DNA of 64,000 bases from Candidatus Poribacteria bacterium (lineage in GTDB: Bacteria; Poribacteria; WGA-4E; WGA-3G): the NCBI GenBank assembly GCA_022827185.1, contig JAJDTM010000065.1:1-64000 (forward strand). The letters run 5' to 3'. The notes under the pieces were generated by a model. It was not told the DNA's origin and did no database searches. It worked only from the letters and a program-made list of their open reading frames with translations. How positions within the stretch are numbered: the first letter of the stretch is position 1; each line of letters opens with the position of its first letter. Shown here one piece after another: positions 26,264 through 33,916 of this stretch. The position numbers were made by a program, and so were the translations under genes.

Positions 26264-27724
26264 TCAATCCTCGTCTCTTAGTGAAGGCCGATAAAGGCAG
26301 GTCTCGGCATCTACAATACGACCATCAGGTAATGTATACTGGTTCGGAGTACCTCGACCCCACGGTTCCTTGAAATCTTGGCTGCGTACCCTATCCGTTG
26401 CCATCTGTTCAGCAACAGATTCCCATGAGAAACCACCCATGAGTTGTTCGTGGAGGGACACTTCTAATTCCCGATACGCCGCTTGTCCAGCGAGGTTCTC
26501 AAATTCATCCAGGTCTGTCTCCAAATCGAAGAGAATGGATTCATGTTCAGGGAAAGCGACATATTTATAGCGAGGGGTGCGGAGCATACGCATTGGCCCC
26601 GTCGTCTGATTTGCCCAGTATTCGGTAATCGCAGTGTTGCGCCAACCTTCAGCGTTCCCGGACATCAGACGCGTTAAATCATCGCCATCTAAACCATCCG
26701 GAGTAGGGATGCCTGCTCTCGCACATAAAGTCGGGAAGAGATCGTTTAACTCGACAGGTGCTGTTATGCGTGCGCCGTGTGATTGCTGCAGCTGCCGATC
26801 CGACACGATTAACGGCACGCGTGCTGCTGCTTCGTAGTAACTGGATTTCCACCACTGCCCGTGTTCACCTGCCATCTCACCGTGATCGGTTGTATAAACG
26901 ATAATAGTATTATCTAAAAATCCATCGCGTTCCAGAAGTGTGAGCAAATCTCCAACAGTTTCGTCCAAAAATTCACAACAGGCATAGTAAGCCGCTCTCG
27001 CTTTTCGGGCTTCTTCGGGTGGGATATCCTCCGTATTGAAATTATCGCGCAAACCTTTCGCGAAGGGGTGTGTCTGCTCTAAGTGACCCGGTGGAATGTT
27101 GGGCATATCTACATTATCGGGCCAATATTTATCAAGGAGTCGCTTCGGTGCTGTGAGCGGAAAGTGTGGACGGCTATAACTTGCGAGCAAGAACCACGGT
27201 TGATCTGAAGGTTGCGATCTCAAATATTCAAGTGTCTCTTCGTTAATAACGCGTTCTTGTAGGAGACTGGTCGGGATTTCGGTAACGCCTGCCAATCGTG
27301 TCCGTTGTCGTATGCGAGATGGCGGATTCAGTGGGTCGGTTTGGTGTCCAGCATAGCCGCGTAGATCGCCGTAAGGTCGAGACTGAAAGCCGTTGTTCTG
27401 CTCTTTCCCACCGAAATGCATCTTTCCGACAAGTGCGGTTGCATAGCCGTGCTGTGCGAAATGCGCAGGCATCGTGAGATGCTCAGGAAATAGGATAGAT
27501 CCGTTATTCCATGCGGAGCAGCGATGCGCGTATTGTCCCGTTAGCATACACATCCGAGAAGGTGTGCAGAGCGGTACTTGGCAGTACGCGCCCTCAAAAT
27601 AGGTGCTGGATGCTGCGAGTTGATCAAGGTTCGGTGTCTGTACAATGGAATTACCTTCATACCCCATAGCGTGCGGACTATGTTCATCACTCATCAAAAA
27701 TAGAATATTCGGTCTTTGCGCCAT
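26264..27724 (-). CDS. Sulfatase (formylglycine-dependent, alkaline phosphatase superfamily)
   Basis: A 486-residue sulfatase. The CxPSR signature is C53-TPSR, where the cysteine is matured to formylglycine. N-terminal metal ligands are in FLMSDEHSP, and the C-terminal active-site block is TTDHGEMAGEHGQWWKSSYYE. Family members hydrolyse sulfate esters of carbohydrates, choline or aromatic compounds. The Cys-type motif indicates maturation by an FGE enzyme, whose gene is not in the window. No signal peptide is visible, so a cytoplasmic location is likely, in contrast to most polysaccharide sulfatases. A ribosome binding site AAAGGAG lies about 12 bases before the ATG. Downstream on the same strand is the DUF6785-like membrane protein. 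Confidence 0.93.
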   Translation of the reverse strand: MAQRPNILFLMSDEHSPHAMGYEGNSIVQTPNLDQLAASSTYFEGAYCQVPLCTPSRMCMLTGQYAHRCSAWNNGSILFPEHLTMPAHFAQHGYATALVGKMHFGGKEQNNGFQSRPYGDLRGYAGHQTDPLNPPSRIRQRTRLAGVTEIPTSLLQERVINEETLEYLRSQPSDQPWFLLASYSRPHFPLTAPKRLLDKYWPDNVDMPNIPPGHLEQTHPFAKGLRDNFNTEDIPPEEARKARAAYYACCEFLDETVGDLLTLLERDGFLDNTIIVYTTDHGEMAGEHGQWWKSSYYEAAARVPLIVSDRQLQQSHGARITAPVELNDLFPTLCARAGIPTPDGLDGDDLTRLMSGNAEGWRNTAITEYWANQTTGPMRMLRTPRYKYVAFPEHESILFDLETDLDEFENLAGQAAYRELEVSLHEQLMGGFSWESVAEQMATDRVRSQDFKEPWGRGTPNQYTLPDGRIVDAETCLYRPSLRDED

Positions 27725-27791
27725 TAATTAAAATATCTCCTTTAATCTTCTGTAAAGCAGAGAGTTCCTACACCCTGTATTTAGAACATCT

Positions 27792-28046
27792 TTAAGCACG
27801 CGGCACAGTCTCTGCATGAAAGTCTACACCAAAAGGCAGTGCGATATCTGAACCTTTCTGGGCAAAGTGCTCAGAAAAATCAATGAGGGTAAAACCTACT
27901 AACTGTTGCGTCTCTGGATGGAATCGTAGAATGACATCTTCGGTGTATTCAACATAGTCAGTATGTTCGGGTGTGCCTTTTGTCACATAGAGTACATCTG
28001 CTTCCCGGTCATAGACAATCTTAAGTCTGTCTTTATTGGGATTCAT
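27792..28046 (-). CDS. DUF2283 domain protein (possible antitoxin)
   Basis: An 84-residue protein with the DUF2283 pattern: KIVYDREADVLYVTKG, then DYVEYTEDVILRFHPETQQLVGFTLIDFSEHF. The family consists of small beta-rich proteins of unknown function, often encoded next to small nuclease-like or DUF4258-type proteins. The ATG has GGAG five bases upstream. Its start overlaps the end of the 98-residue nuclease-like gene by 14 bases, and a second, interrupted DUF2283 gene lies at 35225. An antitoxin role is inference from the pairing. Confidence 0.82.
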   Translation of the reverse strand: MNPNKDRLKIVYDREADVLYVTKGTPEHTDYVEYTEDVILRFHPETQQLVGFTLIDFSEHFAQKGSDIALPFGVDFHAETVPRA

Positions 28047-28329
28047 AAGGTCTCCTTTTTCTTATAGGGTACGCGGTAATAATGAAATTGTTCCGAATCA
28101 GTTTAACAATAACAACAACGCGGGTGTAATTGTAAGGTAAGTTGTCAAAATCTTTATAATAGGTATATTTGTAGGGGTCTATAGCGGACTGCTTTCTTCT
28201 GCCTGTTTGGACTGTCTCAAGAATGGTGTCAAGGTGTTCTTTCAATTCCCAATGATTTTCAAGGATATGCCGCCATCTTTCATCGGTTAATTCAATAAGA
28301 TTCCCCCACTTGTCCGTAACCTGCCACAT
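28033..28329 (-). CDS. PBECR/DUF4258-like small nuclease-type protein (possible toxin)
   Basis: A 98-residue protein resembling the phage-associated barnase-EndoU-colicin-RelE-like (PBECR) group. It starts with ELTDERWRHILENHWELKEH, has a central YYKDFDNL segment and ends with VVVIVKLIRNNFIITAYPIRK, the usual strand carrying a terminal TAY. Such proteins are predicted RNases, many of them toxins. It overlaps the following DUF2283 gene by 14 bases in another frame, the arrangement expected for a toxin-antitoxin pair with the toxin first. No strong ribosome binding site is seen before its ATG. Activity is not shown by sequence alone. Confidence 0.68.
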   Translation of the reverse strand: MWQVTDKWGNLIELTDERWRHILENHWELKEHLDTILETVQTGRRKQSAIDPYKYTYYKDFDNLPYNYTRVVVIVKLIRNNFIITAYPIRKRRPYESQ

Positions 28330-28546
28330 AAATATGCCTTTGTCGTTTCGCGTCCCCCGCGTGTACGTTTAGAAAGGACATTTACAGAAATCTTACGTTC
28401 AATTTAGTTTACACGATTTATGAACAATATGCAAGTAGAATCCCGGATAAGATCATTGAGAAATTAGGGTTCAATTGCCCAAGCGCGGAGAAACAGTTAT
28501 GAAAATATTCTACAACCGCGACAGAAAACAAAAGTAAATGTGCTTG

Positions 28547-30562
28547 TCAATGCGGTGCTTTCGCTTTGCGTTTCGCGACCCCGAGTGTGAGTGCAGGTAA
28601 CACAACCTCAGAAACGTCAAGGGAATAGTCAAAAATTGTCCATCCCGACGCGCCTAAGTTACGGGACAGATATATCTGCTCAACGACCGCATCTGATGTC
28701 AGTAGCGAATTAGAGGCAGTCGCGCCGATACCGGGATAAATAGCAACGTTCTTAGGCATCAGTGCGAGTTGGTTGACTAACAATTCCGTGAAATAGTCGG
28801 TCTCTTCCGTATAGTTCATCGGACACACGAAATCGAGGTAACCCGCCTTTGCCCACGCAATCCAATCCTGTCCGATAGTAGTGATACATCCGGGATACCA
28901 GCCGAAAACCGCAGCAGAAAGTTTGATGTCAGGGTCAGTCTCGCGTAGCCGTTTGTGGAGCAAGCGCACCAAACGTGTAATCTGTTGTACCCGCCACTCG
29001 GTATACTTTTCGTTATACATACCCGTTTTTGGCAAGACAGCAGCGGGCCATTCATCAATCTGCAGTCGCGTCGCGAGCACGAACCTCTTACGGCACCCTT
29101 CACAGTAACACGCATGGCTCCCCGGATAACGAATATAATCCAGATGGATGCCATCTACATCGTAGTTCGCTACGATTTCAAGAGCACTCTCCAACTCCAG
29201 CCGCACATTTTTTGGATGCGAAGGGCAGAGCCAATTGAGTGCTTGCCCAGTTGCAGAGACTTGCGTACGTCCCGCTTCTCGCACTTTTTCGACAAATTCT
29301 TTCGACGCGCCTTCCAAATTCCACGTGATTTTCCAGACATGAACCTCCAAACCGTGCTGACGTGCCGCCGTAACGCATTGCGCAAGTTGATCGCCGTACT
29401 GCGTAAATCTCTTGCTTTGTGGCAAAATTTTACTCGGATAATGTGCCACACCTGCCCACGCCATGTTCGGGAGAATCATGTTCACGCCTGCTGCCGCTAA
29501 TTCCTTGGCGGATCGGTCCCAATCTCCCGGGTAGGCACCAAGTCCAGAGTGATTCCATACCGCGCGTCCCTCGGTTTCAATACTTACGTGCGATAGGAAA
29601 TACGCTTTTGAAAATGCCGCTCTGCATGCGCGGGCTGTGGTTATCGTCGTATTGTAAATCTCATCATCATACGCAGTGCGTGCCTGCCGCATTAAATCTT
29701 CGCCTGTTTTTAAAACTTGGCTTGCTTCAGGTACACCGCTCTGTTGGACAAATTGCTTCAACGCCTCAAGATCCTTTGTATGTCCAACAGTTGTCATCGT
29801 CGCTATCGCCCGTTTGGCAAAAGTGCGCCGAAATTCTGGCACGATATGTCCTAAGAGTGCAGCAAGCATCTGCATCTTACGCTGGATGTCGTCTGGAAGG
29901 AAAATATGGCTGAAGAAGATCCCTGTCTTTCCGACAGAGAGTGCCGGTAAACCCGTAGATTCTCCCTTGGCATTGTGCCAGTATCCGATAATCTTCGTCC
30001 CGGGTGTTGTCGGTTCTGCCACTGTAATGTTCCAAGAAGCCTGTCTGATAGATGCTGGCAGATCAAGTATATCGGGAGCATTCAGCTGAATCGAAGCAAA
30101 ATGCCCAGGTGCCTCTTGTTTCAGCCAATTTATTTGGCGCAAGCCGAGAAGCGGTGCCACTGCATCAGGTAAAGTATAGGTTACGAACAGTTTACCACCA
30201 CTTACTACGAAACTCTTCAATAAGTTCGCAGTTTTCGCTGTAATCGCAGGGTTTAGTGGAAGAACAATTAAACGAAGGGATTTGAGTTGGGCTTCAGAGA
30301 CGGATGTCTCTTCGAGGGTGACAGCGGTTAATCCGATACCGTTAAGCATTCGGTTGAATCTTTTAGCAACAGAACGCGCATATTGGACATCCCCCTCAGA
30401 TACCCGAGAGGTCGCTGACGGTACAACAATCGCAATCTCTGCTTGCTGTGCTTCGGCAAGACGAAACCCACCGATAATACACCAGAGCAACATACACATA
30501 AAAAAGATTGTCGTTATTGCGTACGATAGCCGTTGACTTGTATGTCTACTCAAAAACATCAT
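28547..30562 (-). CDS. Exported GHL10-type glycosyl hydrolase-like protein with GATase-like N-domain
   Basis: A 671-residue protein. Residues about 14-40 form a signal peptide or anchor. Residues about 40-200 look like a class-I glutamine amidotransferase/ThuA-like fold (EIAIVVPSATSRVSEGD, SLRLIVLPLNPAIT, SGGKLFVTYTLPD). From about residue 330 there is a glycosyl hydrolase-like 10 (PF02638) TIM barrel (GRAVWNHSGLGAYPGDW, LEVHVWKITWN, VDGIHLDYIRYPGSH, LSAAVFGWYPGC, DFVCPMNYTEETDYF), with the HLDYIRYP block typical of the family. It starts at an ATG that overlaps the amidase stop by four bases (ATGA). Pairing with a peptidoglycan amidase suggests a cell-wall role (inference). Confidence 0.82.
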   Translation of the reverse strand: MMFLSRHTSQRLSYAITTIFFMCMLLWCIIGGFRLAEAQQAEIAIVVPSATSRVSEGDVQYARSVAKRFNRMLNGIGLTAVTLEETSVSEAQLKSLRLIVLPLNPAITAKTANLLKSFVVSGGKLFVTYTLPDAVAPLLGLRQINWLKQEAPGHFASIQLNAPDILDLPASIRQASWNITVAEPTTPGTKIIGYWHNAKGESTGLPALSVGKTGIFFSHIFLPDDIQRKMQMLAALLGHIVPEFRRTFAKRAIATMTTVGHTKDLEALKQFVQQSGVPEASQVLKTGEDLMRQARTAYDDEIYNTTITTARACRAAFSKAYFLSHVSIETEGRAVWNHSGLGAYPGDWDRSAKELAAAGVNMILPNMAWAGVAHYPSKILPQSKRFTQYGDQLAQCVTAARQHGLEVHVWKITWNLEGASKEFVEKVREAGRTQVSATGQALNWLCPSHPKNVRLELESALEIVANYDVDGIHLDYIRYPGSHACYCEGCRKRFVLATRLQIDEWPAAVLPKTGMYNEKYTEWRVQQITRLVRLLHKRLRETDPDIKLSAAVFGWYPGCITTIGQDWIAWAKAGYLDFVCPMNYTEETDYFTELLVNQLALMPKNVAIYPGIGATASNSLLTSDAVVEQIYLSRNLGASGWTIFDYSLDVSEVVLPALTLGVAKRKAKAPH

Positions 30563-32085
30563 CTGCTCCCCTCAACACGCTTAGCGGCAAGTTTCGGCCC
30601 CCCAGCTCTAACAAAAGGTGATTCGCCGGTCTTCCCCAAAAACTTATCAACGCCTTGTGCGATAGCAGTGGCAATTTTATGCTGATACGCTGAGGTCGCG
30701 AGTTTCCGGCCTTCCACCGAATTTGTCAAGAACCCAGTTTCAATGAGTATCGCAGGGACCTTTGTACCTATTAGAACAACAAAACGCGCATGCTTCACCC
30801 CGCGGTCAATCGCTCCAGTAGCTTCCACCAACGACTGCTGCACGTGCCTCGCCAAACGTTTACTGTCTTCACTTTTGCTTTCCTGTATTAACCCCTTCAA
30901 CAACGTTTCCAGCTCTTGGATACTATAGCCAGAGTCTATATTTTCTCGCGCTGCGATCTTTTCGGAGGTACTGTCTGTACTGTTAACATTCAGGTAGTAG
31001 GTTTCAATCCCATTCGCTTTTGAACTCGTGGCGGAGTTGGCATGGATACTTAGAAAAAGATCTGCCTTGTGTTGCGTTGCGAATTCGGTACGTTTTTTTA
31101 ATGGAATAAAGCGGTTGGTATCACGTGTCATGAATACAGTATAACCTCTTTCGGTTAAAGCGTCACGAAGTTTGTGCGAGATACTCAGCACAACCCCTTT
31201 TTCGTGAAGCGTGTCTCTGCCTAATGCCCCCGGATCTTTGCCACCGTGTCCAGGGTCAATAACAATAGTCTTTGCAGTCAATCCAAATTCACGCGTCAGT
31301 GATCCCGGCGTTAATGGTTCAGGGCCTGGAACCGGGGCTGTCGGTTTTGGCTGTTGAGGTCGTCGAACTTGTTGTTTAGACTGATGCTGCGGTTGCGTTT
31401 GAACCGTGCTGTCTTTAGGTAGACTTGGAGGCTCACGGCGTTTGGGCTGATGTTGTGATTGTGTTTGAACTTTGTCTTTAGCAGGTAATATAACCGGTTT
31501 TTGTTGCGTCTTGAGTGCTTGTAGTTCATCATCAGCAGCACCGATTTTCTGATGTGTTGAAGCATCGGCAAGGCTGCCATAACCTTGCCTCGTATACGCG
31601 CGCGCTAATGCCAACTTAGCAGGGTCCGATACTTCAGAATCTGCATAACGGTTCTCGACCAATTGGTATTGCGTGATAGCCTGATGCTCGTCGCCAATAT
31701 AATCGTAGCAACGTCCTAACCAGTAGTGAGCAAGCGGTACATACTCCGAGTTAGGATAGGTGTAAATTAGTTTTCGGAGTGCTTTAATCGCCTGCTGCGG
31801 GCCCTCGGTGTCACCAATCCTGATGCTCCACATCCAACTTGAAGCGATCGCGTATTGTGCGTCATCTGCTGACGGACCCTGGACATCCGCATCAATAACC
31901 TTTTGGAATTCCGAAATAAGGGCACGCCACTCCTTAGTGGTGGCAGGCGTTGTAGCGGTTGTATACGCATGATGGCGTAGTGAAGCCGCTTCATATAATG
32001 AAACCTCTTTATACCCCGACATGCTCATACACCCAGACAATATTGCCAGAGAAAGTCCCAGCAGACAAAAACAATACCTTTTCAT
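30559..32085 (-). CDS. N-acetylmuramoyl-L-alanine amidase lipoprotein with TPR region
   Basis: A 508-residue probable lipoprotein: the signal peptide ends in the lipobox LSGC with Cys19. Residues about 75-185 are TPR/YbgF-like repeats (ALRKLIYTYPNSEYVPLAHYWLGRCYDYIGD). A Gln/Pro/Lys-rich linker with three related PxxQxQHQxK units follows (about 205-255), then an Amidase_3 zinc domain (about 270-490): IVIDPGHGGKDPG, SIHANS and AILIETGFLTN. The enzyme cleaves the bond between N-acetylmuramic acid and L-alanine in peptidoglycan. The TPR-amidase fusion with lipid anchoring is less usual than AMIN-amidase. It is translationally coupled to the GHL10-like gene through an ATGA overlap. Confidence 0.9.
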   Translation of the reverse strand: MKRYCFCLLGLSLAILSGCMSMSGYKEVSLYEAASLRHHAYTTATTPATTKEWRALISEFQKVIDADVQGPSADDAQYAIASSWMWSIRIGDTEGPQQAIKALRKLIYTYPNSEYVPLAHYWLGRCYDYIGDEHQAITQYQLVENRYADSEVSDPAKLALARAYTRQGYGSLADASTHQKIGAADDELQALKTQQKPVILPAKDKVQTQSQHQPKRREPPSLPKDSTVQTQPQHQSKQQVRRPQQPKPTAPVPGPEPLTPGSLTREFGLTAKTIVIDPGHGGKDPGALGRDTLHEKGVVLSISHKLRDALTERGYTVFMTRDTNRFIPLKKRTEFATQHKADLFLSIHANSATSSKANGIETYYLNVNSTDSTSEKIAARENIDSGYSIQELETLLKGLIQESKSEDSKRLARHVQQSLVEATGAIDRGVKHARFVVLIGTKVPAILIETGFLTNSVEGRKLATSAYQHKIATAIAQGVDKFLGKTGESPFVRAGGPKLAAKRVEGSR

Positions 32086-32191
32086 ATTTTTTTCCTCATG
32101 TTTGTTTTCCGATTTCTGTAGTATGTCATAAAATAAAACGAAATATCTACATTTTTCGTTACTAAATTGTGCGATTCGGGCAGCATCGGTT

Positions 32192-32216
32192 TATAGCCAT
32201 CAGCAGTCGGGAATCA
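32192..32216. repeat. Degenerate GCCATCAGC intergenic repeat
   Basis: A short stretch containing ATAGCCATCAGCAGTCGG, similar to the GCCATCAGCCATCGGCTATC repeats upstream of nuoD and nuoL. It lies upstream of the amidase operon start. Function unknown. Confidence 0.3.
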
Positions 32217-32319
32217 GTGAAATACCGTGAATTGAATAACTCTGGAACAACCACACTTCACTGTTGACCCGTATTACAATCGCTGCTATACTGACATCTC
32301 ACAACTGATTCTGAATGCA

Positions 32320-32583
32320 GTCAGTGACCCCGCCCCAAAGAACGGGGCTTGTGCGAAGCCTATGCCAAAGGTTCACTCCATGAGTTAAACCATTGACTAC
32401 CGTAATATATCGTAGTGTCTCAGTGTGGCAACTGAAACGATGTTTCTCAAACGCATCTCTCCTGTGGTTCGGACAGATGCTAAGGATACTCCCTTCGTCT
32501 GATTCCTCTCGGACACTACGATCGGGAAGGGGCAACATATAACCCGAAAAGGGCAATCTTATGGCTTCGCCATCTGATTTTCC
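32320..32583 (-). mobile_element. Small tnpB-less IS200/IS605-like element (copy 1) with omega-RNA-like end
   Basis: Read on the minus strand, the element would begin with a palindromic hairpin (GGAAAATC...GATGGC-GAA-GCCAT...GATTGCCC, 32583-32551). It ends at 32320 in GCCCCGTTCTTTGGGGCGGGGTCACTGAC, which resembles the right end of IS605-group elements, where a C/G hairpin is followed by G(T/C)xxTTGAC and the omega-RNA guide starts. The plus-strand order of landmarks (GTCAxxxACCC, hairpin, GGGCTTGT, AAGCCT, GCC) is shared with the element at 38919-39286. Neither tnpA nor tnpB is present. Boundaries and the RNA assignment are inference. Confidence 0.5.
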
Positions 32584-32704
32584 TACAGGGAATTTACCAT
32601 CATCATACGTGTGTGTATAGATTCAATCTTAACCTATTATTCTTATGAATCATACACACATTCAGGACGAAAGGAGCTGTCCAAAGAAAGGATGGAAGGA
32701 ACCG

Positions 32705-33412
32705 ATGGAACTGACTCCGCAAGAAATCCAACTGTTTCGTCACAACGGCTTCATCAAATTTCCGACCCAACTCTCTACCGATCACGTTGAGGCGTTAAAA
32801 GCGGCAGCGTTGAAGGACATATCGGAAGCTGTAGAACCTGTTGCGCGTCAAGATGATAGGATCATCCGTATCTCCGCGATCTGGGAACGCGGCGGTATTT
32901 TCCGAGAAACGATTACATGTGATGAAATTCTTAATCCACTGGAATCGCTATTGGGTTCGGATATAGAATTCGTGTTAAATCGCCATAATCATATCTATCT
33001 CCGAGATGCGGGGACAAGCCATTCGCTCGCGTTGCATCGTGATGTCCGTCATTGGTCTCGGACAATAGCGACGGTCTTGGTCTATCTGGAGGACACAAAT
33101 TTGGAGAACGGTTGCACACGAGTTGTCCCCGGATCACACCATCTACCTGCATTCGCTGATCTCAAAGATGATGCCGTTCAAGAGATCGCCGCGAGTCAAG
33201 CAATCCCGTTACCGATGCCGGCAGGTGGCTTGCTCGCGATTGATAGCATGATCATCCATTCGGCAGGCATCAATCACACAGATAGCACACGGATGAGTAT
33301 GACACTCGGTTATCACAGTGCGGATGAACTTACGTGGGAAGAAAATCCGCGGAGAGTGCTTGTCCGTGGCACGCGACCTTACCGGGGCAACGACAAGCCA
33401 ACGGAGTATTAG
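32705..33412 (+). CDS. Phytanoyl-CoA dioxygenase (PhyH) family Fe(II)/2-oxoglutarate oxygenase
   Basis: About 235 residues, starting MELTPQEIQLFRHNGFIKF, the normal start for bacterial PhyH proteins. An upstream in-frame ATG would add 20 residues, but GGAAGGA lies four bases before the ATG at 32705. The 2-His-1-carboxylate iron site is visible as HRD in ALHRDVRHW and the distal His in MIIHSAGINHTD; the 2-oxoglutarate-binding Arg is probably in STRMSMTLGYH. PhyH enzymes hydroxylate small molecules, often in secondary or sulfonate/polyol metabolism. No operon partner is visible, so substrate is unknown. The family is greatly expanded in Poribacteria and related sponge symbionts (general knowledge). 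Confidence 0.88.
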   Translation: MELTPQEIQLFRHNGFIKFPTQLSTDHVEALKAAALKDISEAVEPVARQDDRIIRISAIWERGGIFRETITCDEILNPLESLLGSDIEFVLNRHNHIYLRDAGTSHSLALHRDVRHWSRTIATVLVYLEDTNLENGCTRVVPGSHHLPAFADLKDDAVQEIAASQAIPLPMPAGGLLAIDSMIIHSAGINHTDSTRMSMTLGYHSADELTWEENPRRVLVRGTRPYRGNDKPTEY

Positions 33413-33522
33413 CGCCGGTGCGGAATTTGTTCTGCAATTAGGATCAACCGGCAAGCAATGTTTGAAAATTATTTCGATAAGGGTTGCTTTTGATTATTTT
33501 TTTGGAAAAAAGCAATTTTTTC

Positions 33523-33551
33523 TTGACAAACACTAAACTCTGTGGTATACT
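33523..33551 (+). promoter_or_regulatory. Near-consensus sigma-70 promoter of the tRNA genes
   Basis: TTGACA (33523-33528), exactly 17 bases of spacer, and TATACT (33546-33551), about 42 bases before tRNA-Val. The -35 box is perfect and the -10 box differs at one position. This is the strongest promoter seen in the window and is consistent with stable-RNA transcription. Confidence 0.82.
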
Positions 33552-33593
33552 TAATAACGTCCTTGAGGTGAGATAATACCAAAATCTCATTTT

Positions 33594-33667
33594 GGGCGGG
33601 TAGCTCAGGTGGCTAGAGCGACAGCCTTACAAGCTGTAGGTCACAGGTTCAAGTCCTGTCCCGCCTA
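33594..33667 (+). tRNA. tRNA-Val (anticodon TAC)
   Basis: A full cloverleaf can be drawn: acceptor GGGCGGG against CCCGCCT (one terminal G-U), D-stem GCTC/GAGC, anticodon stem ACAGC/GCTGT with loop CTTACAA giving anticodon TAC, variable AGGTC, and T-stem ACAGG/CCTGT with loop TTCAAGT. The discriminator is A and no CCA is encoded. It precedes tRNA-Asp by 19 bases and is probably co-transcribed with it. Confidence 0.95.
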
Positions 33668-33686
33668 CCTGTTAGGAATTTTTTAT

Positions 33687-33761
33687 GGGCTCGTGGCGCA
33701 GTTGGTTTAGCGCGCCTGCCTGTCACGCAGGAGGTCGCGGGTTCAAGTCCCGTCGGGCCCG
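33687..33761 (+). tRNA. tRNA-Asp (anticodon GTC)
   Basis: Cloverleaf: acceptor GGGCTCG against CGGGCCC (one G-U), D-stem GGCGC-type arm, anticodon stem CCTGC/GCAGG with loop CTGTCAC giving anticodon GTC, and T-stem GCGGG/CCCGT with loop TTCAAGT. The discriminator is G, as is usual for tRNA-Asp. CCA is not encoded. It is followed by a terminator hairpin at 33782. Confidence 0.95.
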
Positions 33762-33781
33762 TTTTTATTCTACCGAATTAG

Positions 33782-33815
33782 CCACAGGTTGTGTTTTACA
33801 ATGCTGTGGTTTTTT
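33782..33815 (+). terminator. Rho-independent terminator after the tRNA genes
   Basis: CCACAG..TTGT, loop, ACAA..CTGTGG (33782-33809) followed by six T residues (33810-33815). It ends the tRNA-Val/tRNA-Asp transcript ahead of serS. Confidence 0.85.
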
Positions 33816-33916
33816 CGTTACAGGACTGTTTTCCCGATTATTGGCAACAATATAGTTGACGGACCGGACACTAAACAGACACTCATAAATCTAAAAAATG
33901 GAGGATCGGCACTGCC

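Noticed and set aside
32299..32556. An 85-residue minus-strand reading frame inside the IS605-like block
   Set aside because: No similarity to TnpB or other families; it lies over structured, repeat-like sequence and is best explained as non-coding.
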